Part shown: in pieces, positions 7,555 through 16,727 of the stretch
How positions within the stretch are numbered: the first letter of the stretch is position 1
Layout: each line of letters begins with the position of its first letter
From: Clostridia bacterium
GTDB taxonomy: Bacteria > Bacillota > Clostridia > Lachnospirales > Lachnospiraceae
Assembly: GCA_003249225.1 (NCBI GenBank)
Contig: QKJQ01000015.1
Location: forward strand, 310,001-374,000
Direction: 5' to 3'
DNA length: 64,000 bases
Made by a program: the position numbers and the translations under genes
Notes under the pieces: model-generated
Told to the model about the DNA's origin: nothing
The model's database searches: none
The model's input: only the letters and a program-made list of their open reading frames with translations

Positions 7555-10500
7555 TTATTTAACTGTTTTTTTTGATTTTCTTAAAACTGTACATCCACCA
7601 ATAACAAGTGCTGCACCAAGCAGATAGATCAGAGTATTTGATGTTGTTCCGGTCTGAGGAAGTACATCTGCTGCACTTTCTGCGGTATCGTCTGTTTCAA
7701 TATCTACGACCTGTTCCGGTGTAGGTGTTACAGTAACTTCTACAGGATTTCCAGGATTTGTTGTATCTGTATCAATCTCAACCGTCGGTTCTGGTGTAGG
7801 TGTTGCTTCTGGTGTTACTTCCGGTGTAGGTGTTACTTCCGGTACTTCGATCTTGGTGATTGTTCCTGTGAATACTACGGATTTTCCTGGCATTACAAAG
7901 CTTCCGCCTGTTGCAGCTGTATCACTTGATGACCAGCCTGAAAACTCGTACATTGTTGTATCAACACTGATGTCACCACTAACATAAACTGTAGTTCCTT
8001 CAACGTAGGTGCTTGTGGAAGGTGTTGTATAACTGATTGCATCACCTGTGTTATTAACTACAACATAACTTACTGTAAATAAGCTTTCAGGAATTCTTGT
8101 GTAATAGAAGTCAATCACATTTGCTTCGTAGTTAAGTTCGATTGTCTTGCTCGTTGCATCTGCATAAAAGCCAGCAACGGTCTGTGCATATCCGGTTACG
8201 GTTCCAAGTCCCATCCAGATGGAGGTTGGTCCTTCTGATAAAAATGGTGTTGTATCTCCTGTATAGTAGTGGTTCACTGTGTAGGCTGTCATAACCTTGC
8301 TGTAACGGAAGGTAATTACAACTTCACCATTACTATAAACTTCCATAACCTGTGCACTTGTAAGTGTCTGTGTTTCATCTCCAACCAAGGAGTAATACTT
8401 TGATGATAAGTCAACATAGCTTTCAGTGATTGAGAACTGATCTTCAACATCTTTTTTAACGGAATCGATAATGTCTTCACCTGTAACATCATCAACATAA
8501 CGTACGGTATAACTTCCGGTCTGGTTTGCCACGATACCATCTACATGCCATCCATCATTTGCATCCCACTTTACTACATACCAGTCAACAAATTCATCTC
8601 CATCAAGAGTAAGATATTCGGTGCTGTTCTTTAATTTAAATCCGGTTGTTCCTGTTGTGCTTCCGTTTACTGTTCCAACATAATCGGTATCAATTACGGT
8701 TGCATCTGCTGCTTCTTTTAACTGACTGTAAAGCTTAATGGTTCCGCTAAGACCATAGGTATAGTGTGCTACCGGTTGTCCCTTGATTTCATCGCTTGGG
8801 ATTGGCTGTCCTGGTAATAATACATAGTAGTTTACTTTTGGTGTCCAGTTTGCTGTAAAGGTTATTACATTTCCTTCTTTTGAATAGGTCCATCCACCGA
8901 ATGCTGCAACTTTGCTCTTTACTACAATACTTGATGTTGTTACATCCTCAATGCTGTAGAATGATTTAACTTCTGTGATCACTGTTCCATCACTTAAGGT
9001 AATTGCTGCGCTTGATCCAGCTGGAATCATCATTGCTGCTGTATTAAGATCAAATGTTACAAGGTAGTTCTCTGTCCATGCAGCCGTAATTATTACAGTT
9101 TCACCTTCAGCAGGCTCTGGGTTAGATACATTCCATCCGGCAAAAGAATAATGACTGTCAGCTGTTGCACTTAAGTTATCTGCGATTACAAAAATATCTC
9201 CAACAACATAAGAAGCTGCACCAGGAAGCGTATATTCTGCCTGATATTCAACTGGTAAGGTTCCAAAATCATAAACAACCTGATAATTGCTGTCCCATGT
9301 ACCGGTAACTGTCATTCCGCCGACCGGTAATGCAAATGTCTGTCCATTTGTGTAAACGGTTCCTTCGATCGATGCTGTATTCCAGCCTTTGAAGGTTTTC
9401 GCCTGTGTATAGATCGCACTGCCTGATACTGTTGTTACTGTGTATGCATAAACTCCTGATAAGGAATCTACCGTTACGTTGTCTCCATAGTATACCGGAC
9501 TTTGTGTTGCTGGAAGTGCAGCTGGAACAAATACGCTTCCTGATACACCTGATACTACATTACCGATTACATAAGATGATGTATCAATACCCCAGTTATA
9601 AGATACTGCATATGCTACATTTTCAAATACTGGCTGATATGTGTAACTTTTCTGTACATCAGTAAGTACGGTTCCTGCAGCATACGTATTGGTTCCATCG
9701 GTCCATGCTGAGAATTTCTTACCTGCCGGTACATTCATGCCTGCCATACCGGTACCATCCGGTAAGGTAAAGTTGCTGCCAAAATCTGCATTGCTTTCTT
9801 CAATCTTTGTACTGTCTGTATTTTCAAAACGAATTACAAATTTCTTCAGTGAATAGTTTGTTGTAATCACTGTGTCCGCTGAGATAGCAACGGTTTCGCC
9901 GTTTGTGTAAAGGTTTTCTGAACTGCGGTCGTATTTTTCTGTATGTGCAAGATACTCATCTGAATCACTGTAGCTAAAGCTCTGTCCGGCAATAACGTAA
10001 CCGTCTTTGCTCTCCGATGTGCTTCCTGTTGAACTTGTATATACATAAGTGGATGTTATTTTATATGTATTTACCATAAGTGCTGTATCCTGGAAAAGTA
10101 TTGGAGATGCTGCAGAACCATCATTCTTGCTGTATGCAAGACTTGCTGCTTTTGATGCTGCTGCAATATTTCCGCATGTATTCCAGTCCGCTGCTGTTTT
10201 ACTGCTTGTTGCTGTTACACTGATTTTATAGGTATGGTTACCTGCTAAGAACTGTGGTGCTGTGTAAGTAACTGTGTATTCATTTGTTGTACTATTCTTT
10301 GACAGATTTACAGCTCCGATTGTTGCTGGGCTTCCATCGATCATTACGGTTATGTCACTTGCGCTTGCAACCGAGAGATAGGACTCCAGAGTTGCTGTAA
10401 AGGATACATTCTTTCCGGCTGTAACTGTCTGAATAACAGTATCTTTAATGTTATTTAATGCTGTAAGTACAGAAGCTGCCGGGCTGTTCGAATTACTTGC

Positions 10501-11451
10501 ACTAACATTTGCTGCCTGGTAATTTGCTGAACCAGAAGCAATGTCTTTCATTACTTTCTCTTCATGACTGTTAGCAGTGATCTTATATCCTATTGTGTAA
10601 AGTTCGATTCCTGCATCTTTTGCAAATTTTGCTTCTGAAATTGCTGCAAGACCGTTGGAATAAGTTGCATCAACAATCCATCTTCCCCAACGCCAATGTC
10701 CTACTTCATAGGCATCATTGCTTCCATCTCCCATTATTGTATTATAATCAAAGGATGTGTATAATTTAACATTTCCAACGTTTAACTGAGTTGCTGCGGC
10801 TGCTACACTATTTACTTTATATGAGTATGTAGCTTCTCCATCGCTTAAGAGAATGATGATTTTATTGTCTGCGGTAGAACCTGCAAGGATCGTTTCTGCT
10901 TTTTTAATACCATCCTGCGTAAAAGTTGCACCGTCTGCGTTTAATTTATTTATCATTATTCCAAGTTCTTCTGCGTTATTTGTCAAGCCTGGGTAATGAT
11001 ATGCTGTTTCCGGGTTTAAATGAAATACATCCCACCACTGGTATGTTGTCGTTGTGTAATAATCATATGCTTGATCATCATATCCAACAACTGCAATTCT
11101 TACATAATTCTTGTAGGTATCAGAACCAAGTAAGTTAGTTACAAAAGCCTGTGCTGCTTCTTTTGCTTTCTCTAACTTTTGTGACTGATCCATACTTCCT
11201 GATGTATCTAAAACAAGTACGATATCTGCTGTTTCATTTTCAATAATATCCTGTGTTGCAAAGGAAAAATCAATCTGTGCTGTCTCTCCGTATGCTCCAT
11301 CCACCCATTTTGCAGTTGATGTTCCTGCTGTAGTACTTGTAGCTGCTGCATTTGCGATCTTCATAGTTGAAAAATCACCAGCGATCATAGATACAACGAG
11401 TACTAAACTAAGTATTGCTGCTAATAACTCTTTCCTTTTCTTGCCTTTCAT
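7555..11451 (-). CDS. LPXTG cell-wall-anchored surface protein with VWA domain and InlB-type repeats
   Basis: A 1298-residue secreted protein. Start 11451 (MKGKKRKELLAAILSLVLVV) has GGAG six bases upstream and opens a signal peptide that probably ends at ANAAA. The VWA domain (about 60-365) has a complete MIDAS start, DIVLVLDTSGSMD, and IIILLSDGEATY. Long stretches of beta-rich Listeria-Bacteroides/InlB-type repeats (FKGWN, FAGWN, FGGWT modules) and MucBP-like segments (VRYVDDVTGEDI, YTVNHYYTG) follow. The end is a Thr/Pro/Glu-rich wall linker, LPQTG at about residue 1264, a hydrophobic segment and a basic tail, so sortase attachment is expected. Role: adhesion or binding, inferred from the family. 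It is downstream of a 173-residue unknown protein, as is its paralogue at 12462-14780. Confidence 0.92.
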   Translation of the reverse strand: MKGKKRKELLAAILSLVLVVSMIAGDFSTMKIANAAATSTTAGTSTAKWVDGAYGETAQIDFSFATQDIIENETADIVLVLDTSGSMDQSQKLEKAKEAAQAFVTNLLGSDTYKNYVRIAVVGYDDQAYDYYTTTTYQWWDVFHLNPETAYHYPGLTNNAEELGIMINKLNADGATFTQDGIKKAETILAGSTADNKIIILLSDGEATYSYKVNSVAAAATQLNVGNVKLYTSFDYNTIMGDGSNDAYEVGHWRWGRWIVDATYSNGLAAISEAKFAKDAGIELYTIGYKITANSHEEKVMKDIASGSANYQAANVSASNSNSPAASVLTALNNIKDTVIQTVTAGKNVSFTATLESYLSVASASDITVMIDGSPATIGAVNLSKNSTTNEYTVTYTAPQFLAGNHTYKISVTATSSKTAADWNTCGNIAAASKAASLAYSKNDGSAASPILFQDTALMVNTYKITSTYVYTSSTGSTSESKDGYVIAGQSFSYSDSDEYLAHTEKYDRSSENLYTNGETVAISADTVITTNYSLKKFVIRFENTDSTKIEESNADFGSNFTLPDGTGMAGMNVPAGKKFSAWTDGTNTYAAGTVLTDVQKSYTYQPVFENVAYAVSYNWGIDTSSYVIGNVVSGVSGSVFVPAALPATQSPVYYGDNVTVDSLSGVYAYTVTTVSGSAIYTQAKTFKGWNTASIEGTVYTNGQTFALPVGGMTVTGTWDSNYQVVYDFGTLPVEYQAEYTLPGAASYVVGDIFVIADNLSATADSHYSFAGWNVSNPEPAEGETVIITAAWTENYLVTFDLNTAAMMIPAGSSAAITLSDGTVITEVKSFYSIEDVTTSSIVVKSKVAAFGGWTYSKEGNVITFTANWTPKVNYYVLLPGQPIPSDEIKGQPVAHYTYGLSGTIKLYSQLKEAADATVIDTDYVGTVNGSTTGTTGFKLKNSTEYLTLDGDEFVDWYVVKWDANDGWHVDGIVANQTGSYTVRYVDDVTGEDIIDSVKKDVEDQFSITESYVDLSSKYYSLVGDETQTLTSAQVMEVYSNGEVVITFRYSKVMTAYTVNHYYTGDTTPFLSEGPTSIWMGLGTVTGYAQTVAGFYADATSKTIELNYEANVIDFYYTRIPESLFTVSYVVVNNTGDAISYTTPSTSTYVEGTTVYVSGDISVDTTMYEFSGWSSSDTAATGGSFVMPGKSVVFTGTITKIEVPEVTPTPEVTPEATPTPEPTVEIDTDTTNPGNPVEVTVTPTPEQVVDIETDDTAESAADVLPQTGTTSNTLIYLLGAALVIGGCTVLRKSKKTVK

Positions 11452-11563
11452 AATAATCTCCTTTTCTAAAAATAGTAAACGCAACTGCTTGCTATTCATA
11501 CGAGGCAAGCTCCCTATTTTCAGCCTCATTTTTAAAGGGAACGTGGTTAACCCTGGAACCTGC

Positions 11564-12085
11564 TTATACTACCCTGCGTTGTGATTCCTCTTCCTCACAG
11601 TTATTACTATCTGTAGAAGAATCCATCGTTTTAATGCTGTTCATCAGGTGCATAAGTTCGAGAACGCTTCGGAAATTTTCCGTTTTGTCCTGTTCCATCC
11701 ATTTGACAATTCCTTGCCAGCTGGCATTCTGGCGAAACAAGACCCGTAGAGTTAAGGTTGCAAGTTTGCCGTATTCACTGCTTTTCTTTTCTGCTGTCTG
11801 ATGTTGAATTTTCGACTCCTCATCATTCAGCGTTCTGAACTGAACATTGCTTTGCGGATAATCTAGTCCGTTGTACAATTCTTCCAGTATGTCGATCAGT
11901 TCAACAAAGCTTTGAAAGACTTTTCCTTCTTTCTTTTCAAAACCTGCTTTGTGACTCGTTCCAATAGGTACATTAAAATAGTTATGATAGACTCTGCCTG
12001 ACATATGGTATCCATTATTTTCATCAATACACACCAGACTTGAGCACATATCCATTCTTACCCGACCTGCGGCTGCCAATGCCAT
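11564..12085 (-). CDS. Conserved unknown protein with NASWQG motif (paralogue A)
   Basis: A 173-residue protein beginning MALAAAGRVRMDMCSSLVC, with a strong purine-rich ribosome site (GGGGGATG). It is clearly paralogous to 14814-15338: shared features are the first residues, SGRVYHNYF, a YPQSNVQFRTL region and the C-terminal RQNASWQG...TENFRSVLELMHL block. The fold looks mostly beta with a C-terminal helix. There is no signal peptide, membrane segment or visible helix-turn-helix, so it is probably cytoplasmic. Similar proteins with a WQG-W-FRS-LEL end are, from memory, common in Lachnospiraceae and unnamed. It lies 112 bases upstream of the VWA/LPXTG gene and is preceded by direct repeats at 12143-12278. 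A regulatory or assembly role for the surface protein is inference from position only. Confidence 0.75.
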   Translation of the reverse strand: MALAAAGRVRMDMCSSLVCIDENNGYHMSGRVYHNYFNVPIGTSHKAGFEKKEGKVFQSFVELIDILEELYNGLDYPQSNVQFRTLNDEESKIQHQTAEKKSSEYGKLATLTLRVLFRQNASWQGIVKWMEQDKTENFRSVLELMHLMNSIKTMDSSTDSNNCEEEESQRRVV

Positions 12086-12142
12086 TCTATCATCCCCCTT
12101 GTTTTTTGTTGCTGTTTCATGTGTCTTATCATAACAGACAAA

Positions 12143-12174
12143 AGATATATTTTAGATACATTTTGATACATTTT
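12143..12174 (-). promoter_or_regulatory. Three tandem 11-bp direct repeats upstream of cassette A
   Basis: Plus-strand units AGATATATTTT (12143-12153), AGATACATTTT (12154-12164) and GATACATTTT (12165-12174) stand head to tail, one helical turn apart, 58-89 bases before the start at 12085. Such phased direct repeats are typical of activator or response-regulator sites. The same unit recurs at 12258-12278 and before the paralogous cassette. Confidence 0.5.
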
Positions 12175-12257
12175 CCAGATTATATTTCTTTTTTCCATAT
12201 CTGATGTATCTTTTTTGATATGCATCAACCTGATGCTTTTTATACTACCACCAAAAA

Positions 12258-12278
12258 GTTACATTTCAGATACATTTT
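12258..12278 (-). promoter_or_regulatory. Second direct-repeat pair upstream of cassette A
   Basis: GTTACATTTC (12258-12267) followed by AGATACATTTT (12268-12278). It matches the pair before cassette B (15391-15412) almost base for base over 20 bases. The rest of the 12086-12461 gap is AT-rich, with an inverted copy of the unit near 12197-12215 and the terminator of cassette B at its far end. Confidence 0.5.
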
Positions 12279-12378
12279 GCGGTATTTCAGGTATATTTAT
12301 TCTGTTTGCTTACTATTTTGCTAATCAAGTGTAACTTTTCACTGCTGTTACTTGTTTTTACTTGCAGCTCTATATAAA

Positions 12379-12417
12379 AAAAAGGTACATCCTGTTTTAT
12401 CAGGATGTACCTTTTCG
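12379..12417 (-). terminator. Rho-independent terminator of the second VWA/LPXTG cassette
   Basis: AAGGTACATCCTG pairs with CAGGATGTACCTT around a short TTTTAT loop; on the minus strand it is followed by a run of eight T. It lies about 45 bases after the stop at 12462. Confidence 0.9.
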
Positions 12418-12461
12418 CTATCAACTGACCCGTCAGCCATTGGTTACATTTCTTACTCTGT

Positions 12462-14780
12462 TCATTTTACTGTCTTTTTTGATTTTATAAGTACCAGCCC
12501 GCCGCCTGCTGCAATTGCTGCACCAAGAAGATATAAAAGTGTGGTGGAAGCTGTTCCTGTCTGAGGCAGGGTATCAACGGAACCTTGTGGTGTTTCATCT
12601 ACCGTGATATCAATAACCGGAAGTGGCTCGTCTGTTACTGCTGGTTCCGGTACATTTGTCGGTACAGGAGTCGGTGCCTGTGTTACAACAACCGGAGCCT
12701 GCGGTGTCTGATCTTCTATTATAATTACTGGTTCAGGTGTTGCTGTCGGTTCTGCCGTAGGTACCGGTGTCGCTGTCGGTTCTGCCGTAGGTTGCGGTGT
12801 TGCGGTTGGTTCGGCCGTAGGTACCGGTGTTGCGGTCGGCGTCTGTGATGGTACTGCGGTTGGCTCCGGAGTCGAAGTTGGTGTTGCTGTCGGAACTTCG
12901 ATCTTTGATGATTCATAGAGAGCTGTAACAATCAAATCTTCCTGTACATTAGTAAAGACTGTATCCCATCCGGCAAAAGCATAGGTATAGGATTCATCCG
13001 CATCTCTGGAAGGATCTGCGGGCGCTGTTGCATCAGAACCTTTAACTACATATTCGGTTTTCAAAATCGTTCCATTCCAATCCTTAAATACCACAACCAA
13101 TTTAGAGGTAACTGTCAGGTACTTTGTAAACTCCAGATTTCCGGTAACCGGAAGGGTGATATCTCCATCCCAGTTTGCGCTAAGTTCTGTTACATATTTT
13201 TCGTCCAGATACTGAGGTGGAACTGTAACGGACGGTACTGCTGCTAAGGATGCTCCACTTACTACGGTTTCGGTTCCAACTACTGAACTGCTTATGTTTC
13301 CATCAATATTGGACACCAGTTTATAAACTACGGTAAAAGTATTATTGTAATTGTATACCAAAACATAGGCTGCATCTGTTGTTATTGTAACGCTTGATGC
13401 TGTTGGCCAGTTATCTGCATTATATCCGGTAAACACCGCTCCGGAAACAGCTGCAGGGGATGGTGAAGAAGGAACCGTAACTTCAGTATTTTTTAACACG
13501 ACACCGGAGTCAAGAACTGCTGTTTCTCCGGTATTTCCATTGTTAACTGTGCTGAATGAGTAAAGAAAAGCTGGTATATCTACGGTTGGGTCTGCAAAAG
13601 AATGACTCTGTGATCCCGCACTGTAATAGGATAAATCTGCACCATCATTGGTAGGTACATCCTGAATAAATCCATTTTCAAAAGTAAAACCTTCCTGAAT
13701 AAGTGCTGCTGCCGTAGTGTTCAGTGCTATTTTATATGTCACGGTAAATCCACCTGAGATTGTGCCGTTAAAGGTTATTTTGATCTTATTGTTGCTTGTA
13801 TCAAGGGTATACGCTGTATAGACATCCGTGCCTTTTTTTACTTCAAGTGAATTTGCTACATAGGTAAAGTAAGAAGGAATTGTGTCTTCCAATACTACGT
13901 TGGAGGCTCCTGTCACAGCAGGTATGCCTGTCATAATATGTTCAGCAAAGTCCTTTAATGCTACAACGGAATTATTTGCTGTTACATACGGGCTATTGTG
14001 TTGATTCGATGGTGTCGCTATGCCTTCCATGATATCCTGTGCCAGCTTACCAAAGTTAAATGGATGATTTGGATACAAATTATCTGCATTGAAATAGTTC
14101 GCTGTATAAACTGCTATTCCTTTTGCTTTAATCGCATCAGCCTTTGTAAAAATCTGCTGTTTTGCATCATTATAAGAAGGAGACTGCATTGCACCAAGGG
14201 ATGGTATTCCTGCTGACAATACAATGATGACCTTATTGGTCGCGGTACTTTGTGCCAGCATTTGATCTGCATTATTCAATCCTGCAAGTATATTGGCTCC
14301 CTCTGTCCATGAAGTATTCAATGCAACATCGTCCGTTATAGCATTTTTAATAACTGCAACGTTGGCAGTGCTGTCAGTCCCAGTAAATCCTAAAACATCG
14401 GAAGCACTATTCGAGAACTCGACAATACCAATTCGAACGGTTCCTGCATATTGACTGCTTGCAAATCTATCAACAAAATCTTTTGCTGCCTTTTTCATAT
14501 TTTCAATTCTTGATTGTCCGCCTGAATAATTTGCTACATCAAAAACCAGAACAATATCCGTTGGCTGATTCGCCAATACTTCCTCTAAGTTAAAATCAAA
14601 GGTTACAGTTGCTGTCAGACCATCACTATCCAGGGATGCTGTTTTTGATGCGGCCGTAAGTCCGGTCGGCAGTGATGCCGGTGCTGCCAGTGCGATACTT
14701 GCAGCATTTCCAAACATCATTGATACTACCAATATAAGGCTGAGAAATGCAGCCATAAAATTTCTTCTTTTTGCTTTCAT
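12462..14780 (-). CDS. LPXTG cell-wall-anchored VWA surface protein
   Basis: A 772-residue secreted protein starting MKAKRRNFMAAFLSLILVVS after a GGAG site, with a signal peptide ending near ALAAP. The VWA domain (about 65-290) has DIVLVFDVANYSG, so the usual DxSxS MIDAS is altered (D-V-A-N-Y), and metal binding is doubtful. Then come a fimbrial/isopeptide-like beta domain (VLEDTIPSYFTYVANSLEV), InlB-type modules (YAFAGWD), and a Pro/Thr linker made of 10-residue repeats. LPQTG is at about residue 738, followed by a membrane segment and basic tail ending SKKTVK, the same tail as its larger paralogue. It follows the 174-residue NASWQG protein by 33 bases. Likely an adhesin or wall structural protein. 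Confidence 0.92.
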   Translation of the reverse strand: MKAKRRNFMAAFLSLILVVSMMFGNAASIALAAPASLPTGLTAASKTASLDSDGLTATVTFDFNLEEVLANQPTDIVLVFDVANYSGGQSRIENMKKAAKDFVDRFASSQYAGTVRIGIVEFSNSASDVLGFTGTDSTANVAVIKNAITDDVALNTSWTEGANILAGLNNADQMLAQSTATNKVIIVLSAGIPSLGAMQSPSYNDAKQQIFTKADAIKAKGIAVYTANYFNADNLYPNHPFNFGKLAQDIMEGIATPSNQHNSPYVTANNSVVALKDFAEHIMTGIPAVTGASNVVLEDTIPSYFTYVANSLEVKKGTDVYTAYTLDTSNNKIKITFNGTISGGFTVTYKIALNTTAAALIQEGFTFENGFIQDVPTNDGADLSYYSAGSQSHSFADPTVDIPAFLYSFSTVNNGNTGETAVLDSGVVLKNTEVTVPSSPSPAAVSGAVFTGYNADNWPTASSVTITTDAAYVLVYNYNNTFTVVYKLVSNIDGNISSSVVGTETVVSGASLAAVPSVTVPPQYLDEKYVTELSANWDGDITLPVTGNLEFTKYLTVTSKLVVVFKDWNGTILKTEYVVKGSDATAPADPSRDADESYTYAFAGWDTVFTNVQEDLIVTALYESSKIEVPTATPTSTPEPTAVPSQTPTATPVPTAEPTATPQPTAEPTATPVPTAEPTATPEPVIIIEDQTPQAPVVVTQAPTPVPTNVPEPAVTDEPLPVIDITVDETPQGSVDTLPQTGTASTTLLYLLGAAIAAGGGLVLIKSKKTVK
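12748..12837 (-). repeat. Three 30-bp tandem repeats coding the Pro/Thr wall linker
   Basis: Three near-identical 30-base units (12748-12777, 12778-12807, 12808-12837), each coding a 10-residue unit of the type ATPxPTAEPT. Looser Pro/Thr sequence continues on both sides. The linker spans the cell wall before LPQTG. Changes in copy number would stay in frame. Confidence 0.85.
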
Positions 14781-14813
14781 AATATAGTCTCCTTTTCTTA
14801 TAAGCTTTGCTTT

Positions 14814-15338
14814 CTATGAAACATTCTGTCTAACTTTTGTTTCACGATCTATCTTTTCTTTTTCTCCCGGCTGCTCTACCGTTTTTAAACCGTTTAATAA
14901 ATGAATTAATTCAAGTACACTTCTAAAATTCTCTGTTTTATTCTGTTCTATCCATGTTACTGTTCCTTGCCAGCTTGCATTCTGTCTGAACATGACTCTT
15001 AGTGTCATCGTCGCGATTTTTCCGGCTTCGTTGCTTTTTCTGTCTGTTTTCAAGCTTTTTGTTTTCCGTTCTATATCTGTCAGTGATCTGAAAATGACAT
15101 TACTTTGTGGAAAATCGAACTGATCATACAGTTCTTCGTGTATTTCAATCAACTCCGGCAGGTTTCTGAAAATCCGGCCTTCTTTTCTACCAAAAGCTTC
15201 TCTCTTGTTTATATTGTCCTGTTCACCAAAATACATATGATAGATCCGTCCGGAAAACTGTTGTTCGTTATATTCATCAATGCAAACCAAACTGGTACAC
15301 ATATTCATTCGAATACGCCCTGCGGCTGCTAATGCCAT
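14814..15338 (-). CDS. Conserved unknown protein with NASWQG motif (paralogue B)
   Basis: A 174-residue paralogue of 11564-12085, starting MALAAAGRIRMNMCTSLVC with GGTGG upstream. It shares SGRIYHMYF, FPQSNVIFRSL and the C-terminal RQNASWQGTVTW...FRSVLELIHLLNG block. The segment between the N-terminal and C-terminal blocks is charged and more variable. It is cytoplasmic by appearance and of unknown function. It is separated by 33 bases from the downstream VWA/LPXTG gene, closer than in cassette A. Conservation of gene order in both copies says the two genes function or are controlled together. Confidence 0.75.
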   Translation of the reverse strand: MALAAAGRIRMNMCTSLVCIDEYNEQQFSGRIYHMYFGEQDNINKREAFGRKEGRIFRNLPELIEIHEELYDQFDFPQSNVIFRSLTDIERKTKSLKTDRKSNEAGKIATMTLRVMFRQNASWQGTVTWIEQNKTENFRSVLELIHLLNGLKTVEQPGEKEKIDRETKVRQNVS

Positions 15339-15390
15339 CTTATCACCACCTTCTGTTTCTCTATATTATGCTGTAATTGTAACATCAAGT

Positions 15391-15412
15391 GGATACATTT
15401 CAGATATATTTT
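15391..15412 (-). promoter_or_regulatory. Direct-repeat pair upstream of cassette B
   Basis: GGATACATTTC (15391-15401) and AGATATATTTT (15402-15412), 11-base period, 53-74 bases before the start at 15338. It is the counterpart of 12258-12278. The remaining gap up to 15675 is very AT-rich and otherwise holds only the hairpin at 15521-15554. Confidence 0.5.
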
Positions 15413-15520
15413 GTTATATTTATCTTTTTTTGATATCTTTTTTATATTTTATTAGAATTATTGGCTTATTATTTCCATTAATATGTATATTTATTGGTTA
15501 ATTATGTATTTGAATATACA

Positions 15521-15554
15521 AAAATAGCAATTCTATGAATAGAATTGCTATTTT
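15521..15554 (-). terminator. Terminator hairpin downstream of corA
   Basis: Perfect 14-base arms AAAATAGCAATTCT and AGAATTGCTATTTT with a six-base loop. On the minus strand it ends in TTTTTG. It lies 120 bases past the corA stop; it could work in both directions. Confidence 0.75.
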
Positions 15555-15675
15555 AGGTATATTTTACACTATTTTCATTTTTATCCGCTCGTTTCCATAT
15601 CTTTCGACAAATTCAAGCATTTGAATCACAGACAACCATTTCATTCCGTACTTTTGATACAGCAATAGTAAAAAT

Positions 15676-16608
15676 TTATAATTTTTTCTTCTTTATCATT
15701 AGCAGAAATGCTGTTACCACAAGGATACATAACAAAATAACACTTGGATACCCATACTTCCAGGATAGCTCCGGCATATTCTCAAAATTCATACCGTACC
15801 AGCCAACAATCAGGGTCAAGGGCAGGAAGATGACCGTTACCAGGGTAAAGATCTTCATAGTTTTATTCAGGCTATAATTCAATGATGCATCCAGTGCCTC
15901 GCGCAGGTGTATCAGATTCTCGCTCAATGCCTGTGTGTTATTGCTTAGACGTTCTGCTTTACTCGAGAAAATCCTGAAATATCGCAATCCATCTTCCTCA
16001 AATAATTCATTCTCGTTCTCTTCCAGTTCTTCCCCCATATCAAAGAGGTGCTCATAGTATATTTTGTGCACGGAAAGAGTACTTCGCAGCCGTATGATTT
16101 CTTTATTCAGGTTCACATCGAATCTTCCCTCCAAAAGACTTTGCTCCATCTCAATGATACTCTTCTCGATTTCTTCAAGAACTTTATTTCCATTCAGCAT
16201 AAGTCTGTCAAGAAAACCACAGATTACCTTTTCCATTGTTGCATTTTGTTTATACTTTCGTATTGTCGCTTCAAACAGCTCAAAGCAGCTGTTATCTTCA
16301 TCGATCAATTTTATCAGCAGAAAAAAGTTCTTCTTTATGATAAATGCAATCCTGTCTTTGGGTGCACTGACATTTCTGACATCAACAATGTTGATTATGC
16401 CAAAACTGAAGTTATCATAAGTGTCGATGCTGGTCCTAAAGTGTGTCTGATCGGCTAACAGTTCGTTGAGGACTGCTCTGTTTATGCCAAGTTCGTCGTA
16501 ACTTCGTTCCAGTTCTTCCATACTAATATAGCCAATGAGAGGCTCTCTTCTATTAATATGCTGTATGCTTATTTTTTCAAGTTCCTTTCCTGCTATCTTA
16601 TAATACAT
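15676..16608 (-). CDS. corA: CorA-family magnesium/divalent cation channel
   Basis: A 310-residue CorA/MIT family protein, the usual length. The diagnostic YGMNF motif sits after the first of two C-terminal membrane segments (FTLVTVIFLPLTLIVGWYGMNF), and the protein ends with a lysine-rich cytoplasmic tail after the second (VILLCILVVTAFLLMI). The N-terminal ~245 residues form the alpha/beta cytoplasmic funnel with long helices. It should form a pentameric channel that imports Mg2+ (some members move Co2+ or Ni2+, or export Zn2+). The start follows GGAGG five bases upstream. It stands alone, with its own terminator at 15521-15554. Confidence 0.93.
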   Translation of the reverse strand: MYYKIAGKELEKISIQHINRREPLIGYISMEELERSYDELGINRAVLNELLADQTHFRTSIDTYDNFSFGIINIVDVRNVSAPKDRIAFIIKKNFFLLIKLIDEDNSCFELFEATIRKYKQNATMEKVICGFLDRLMLNGNKVLEEIEKSIIEMEQSLLEGRFDVNLNKEIIRLRSTLSVHKIYYEHLFDMGEELEENENELFEEDGLRYFRIFSSKAERLSNNTQALSENLIHLREALDASLNYSLNKTMKIFTLVTVIFLPLTLIVGWYGMNFENMPELSWKYGYPSVILLCILVVTAFLLMIKKKKL

Positions 16609-16727
16609 GGTATCCTCCCTCTGATATGAAATTCTGCTTTCTTCTTTTTAAGGTTATCATTTCAGTTTCTTCCCTTTCGGGTTATCATTTCTGCTTATTA
16701 TTAAGTCACGTACTTTTTTGTGCGCTT

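Noticed and set aside
12725..12931. Gln/Arg/His-rich frame on the minus strand and an Arg/Cys-rich frame on the plus strand
   Set aside because: Shadows of the Pro/Thr tandem repeat in the LPXTG gene.
15560..15675. Short minus-strand frame (about 28 codons, MKWLSVIQMLEFVERYG) between corA and its terminator
   Set aside because: No ribosome site and too short to judge; could be a gene remnant but there is no support.
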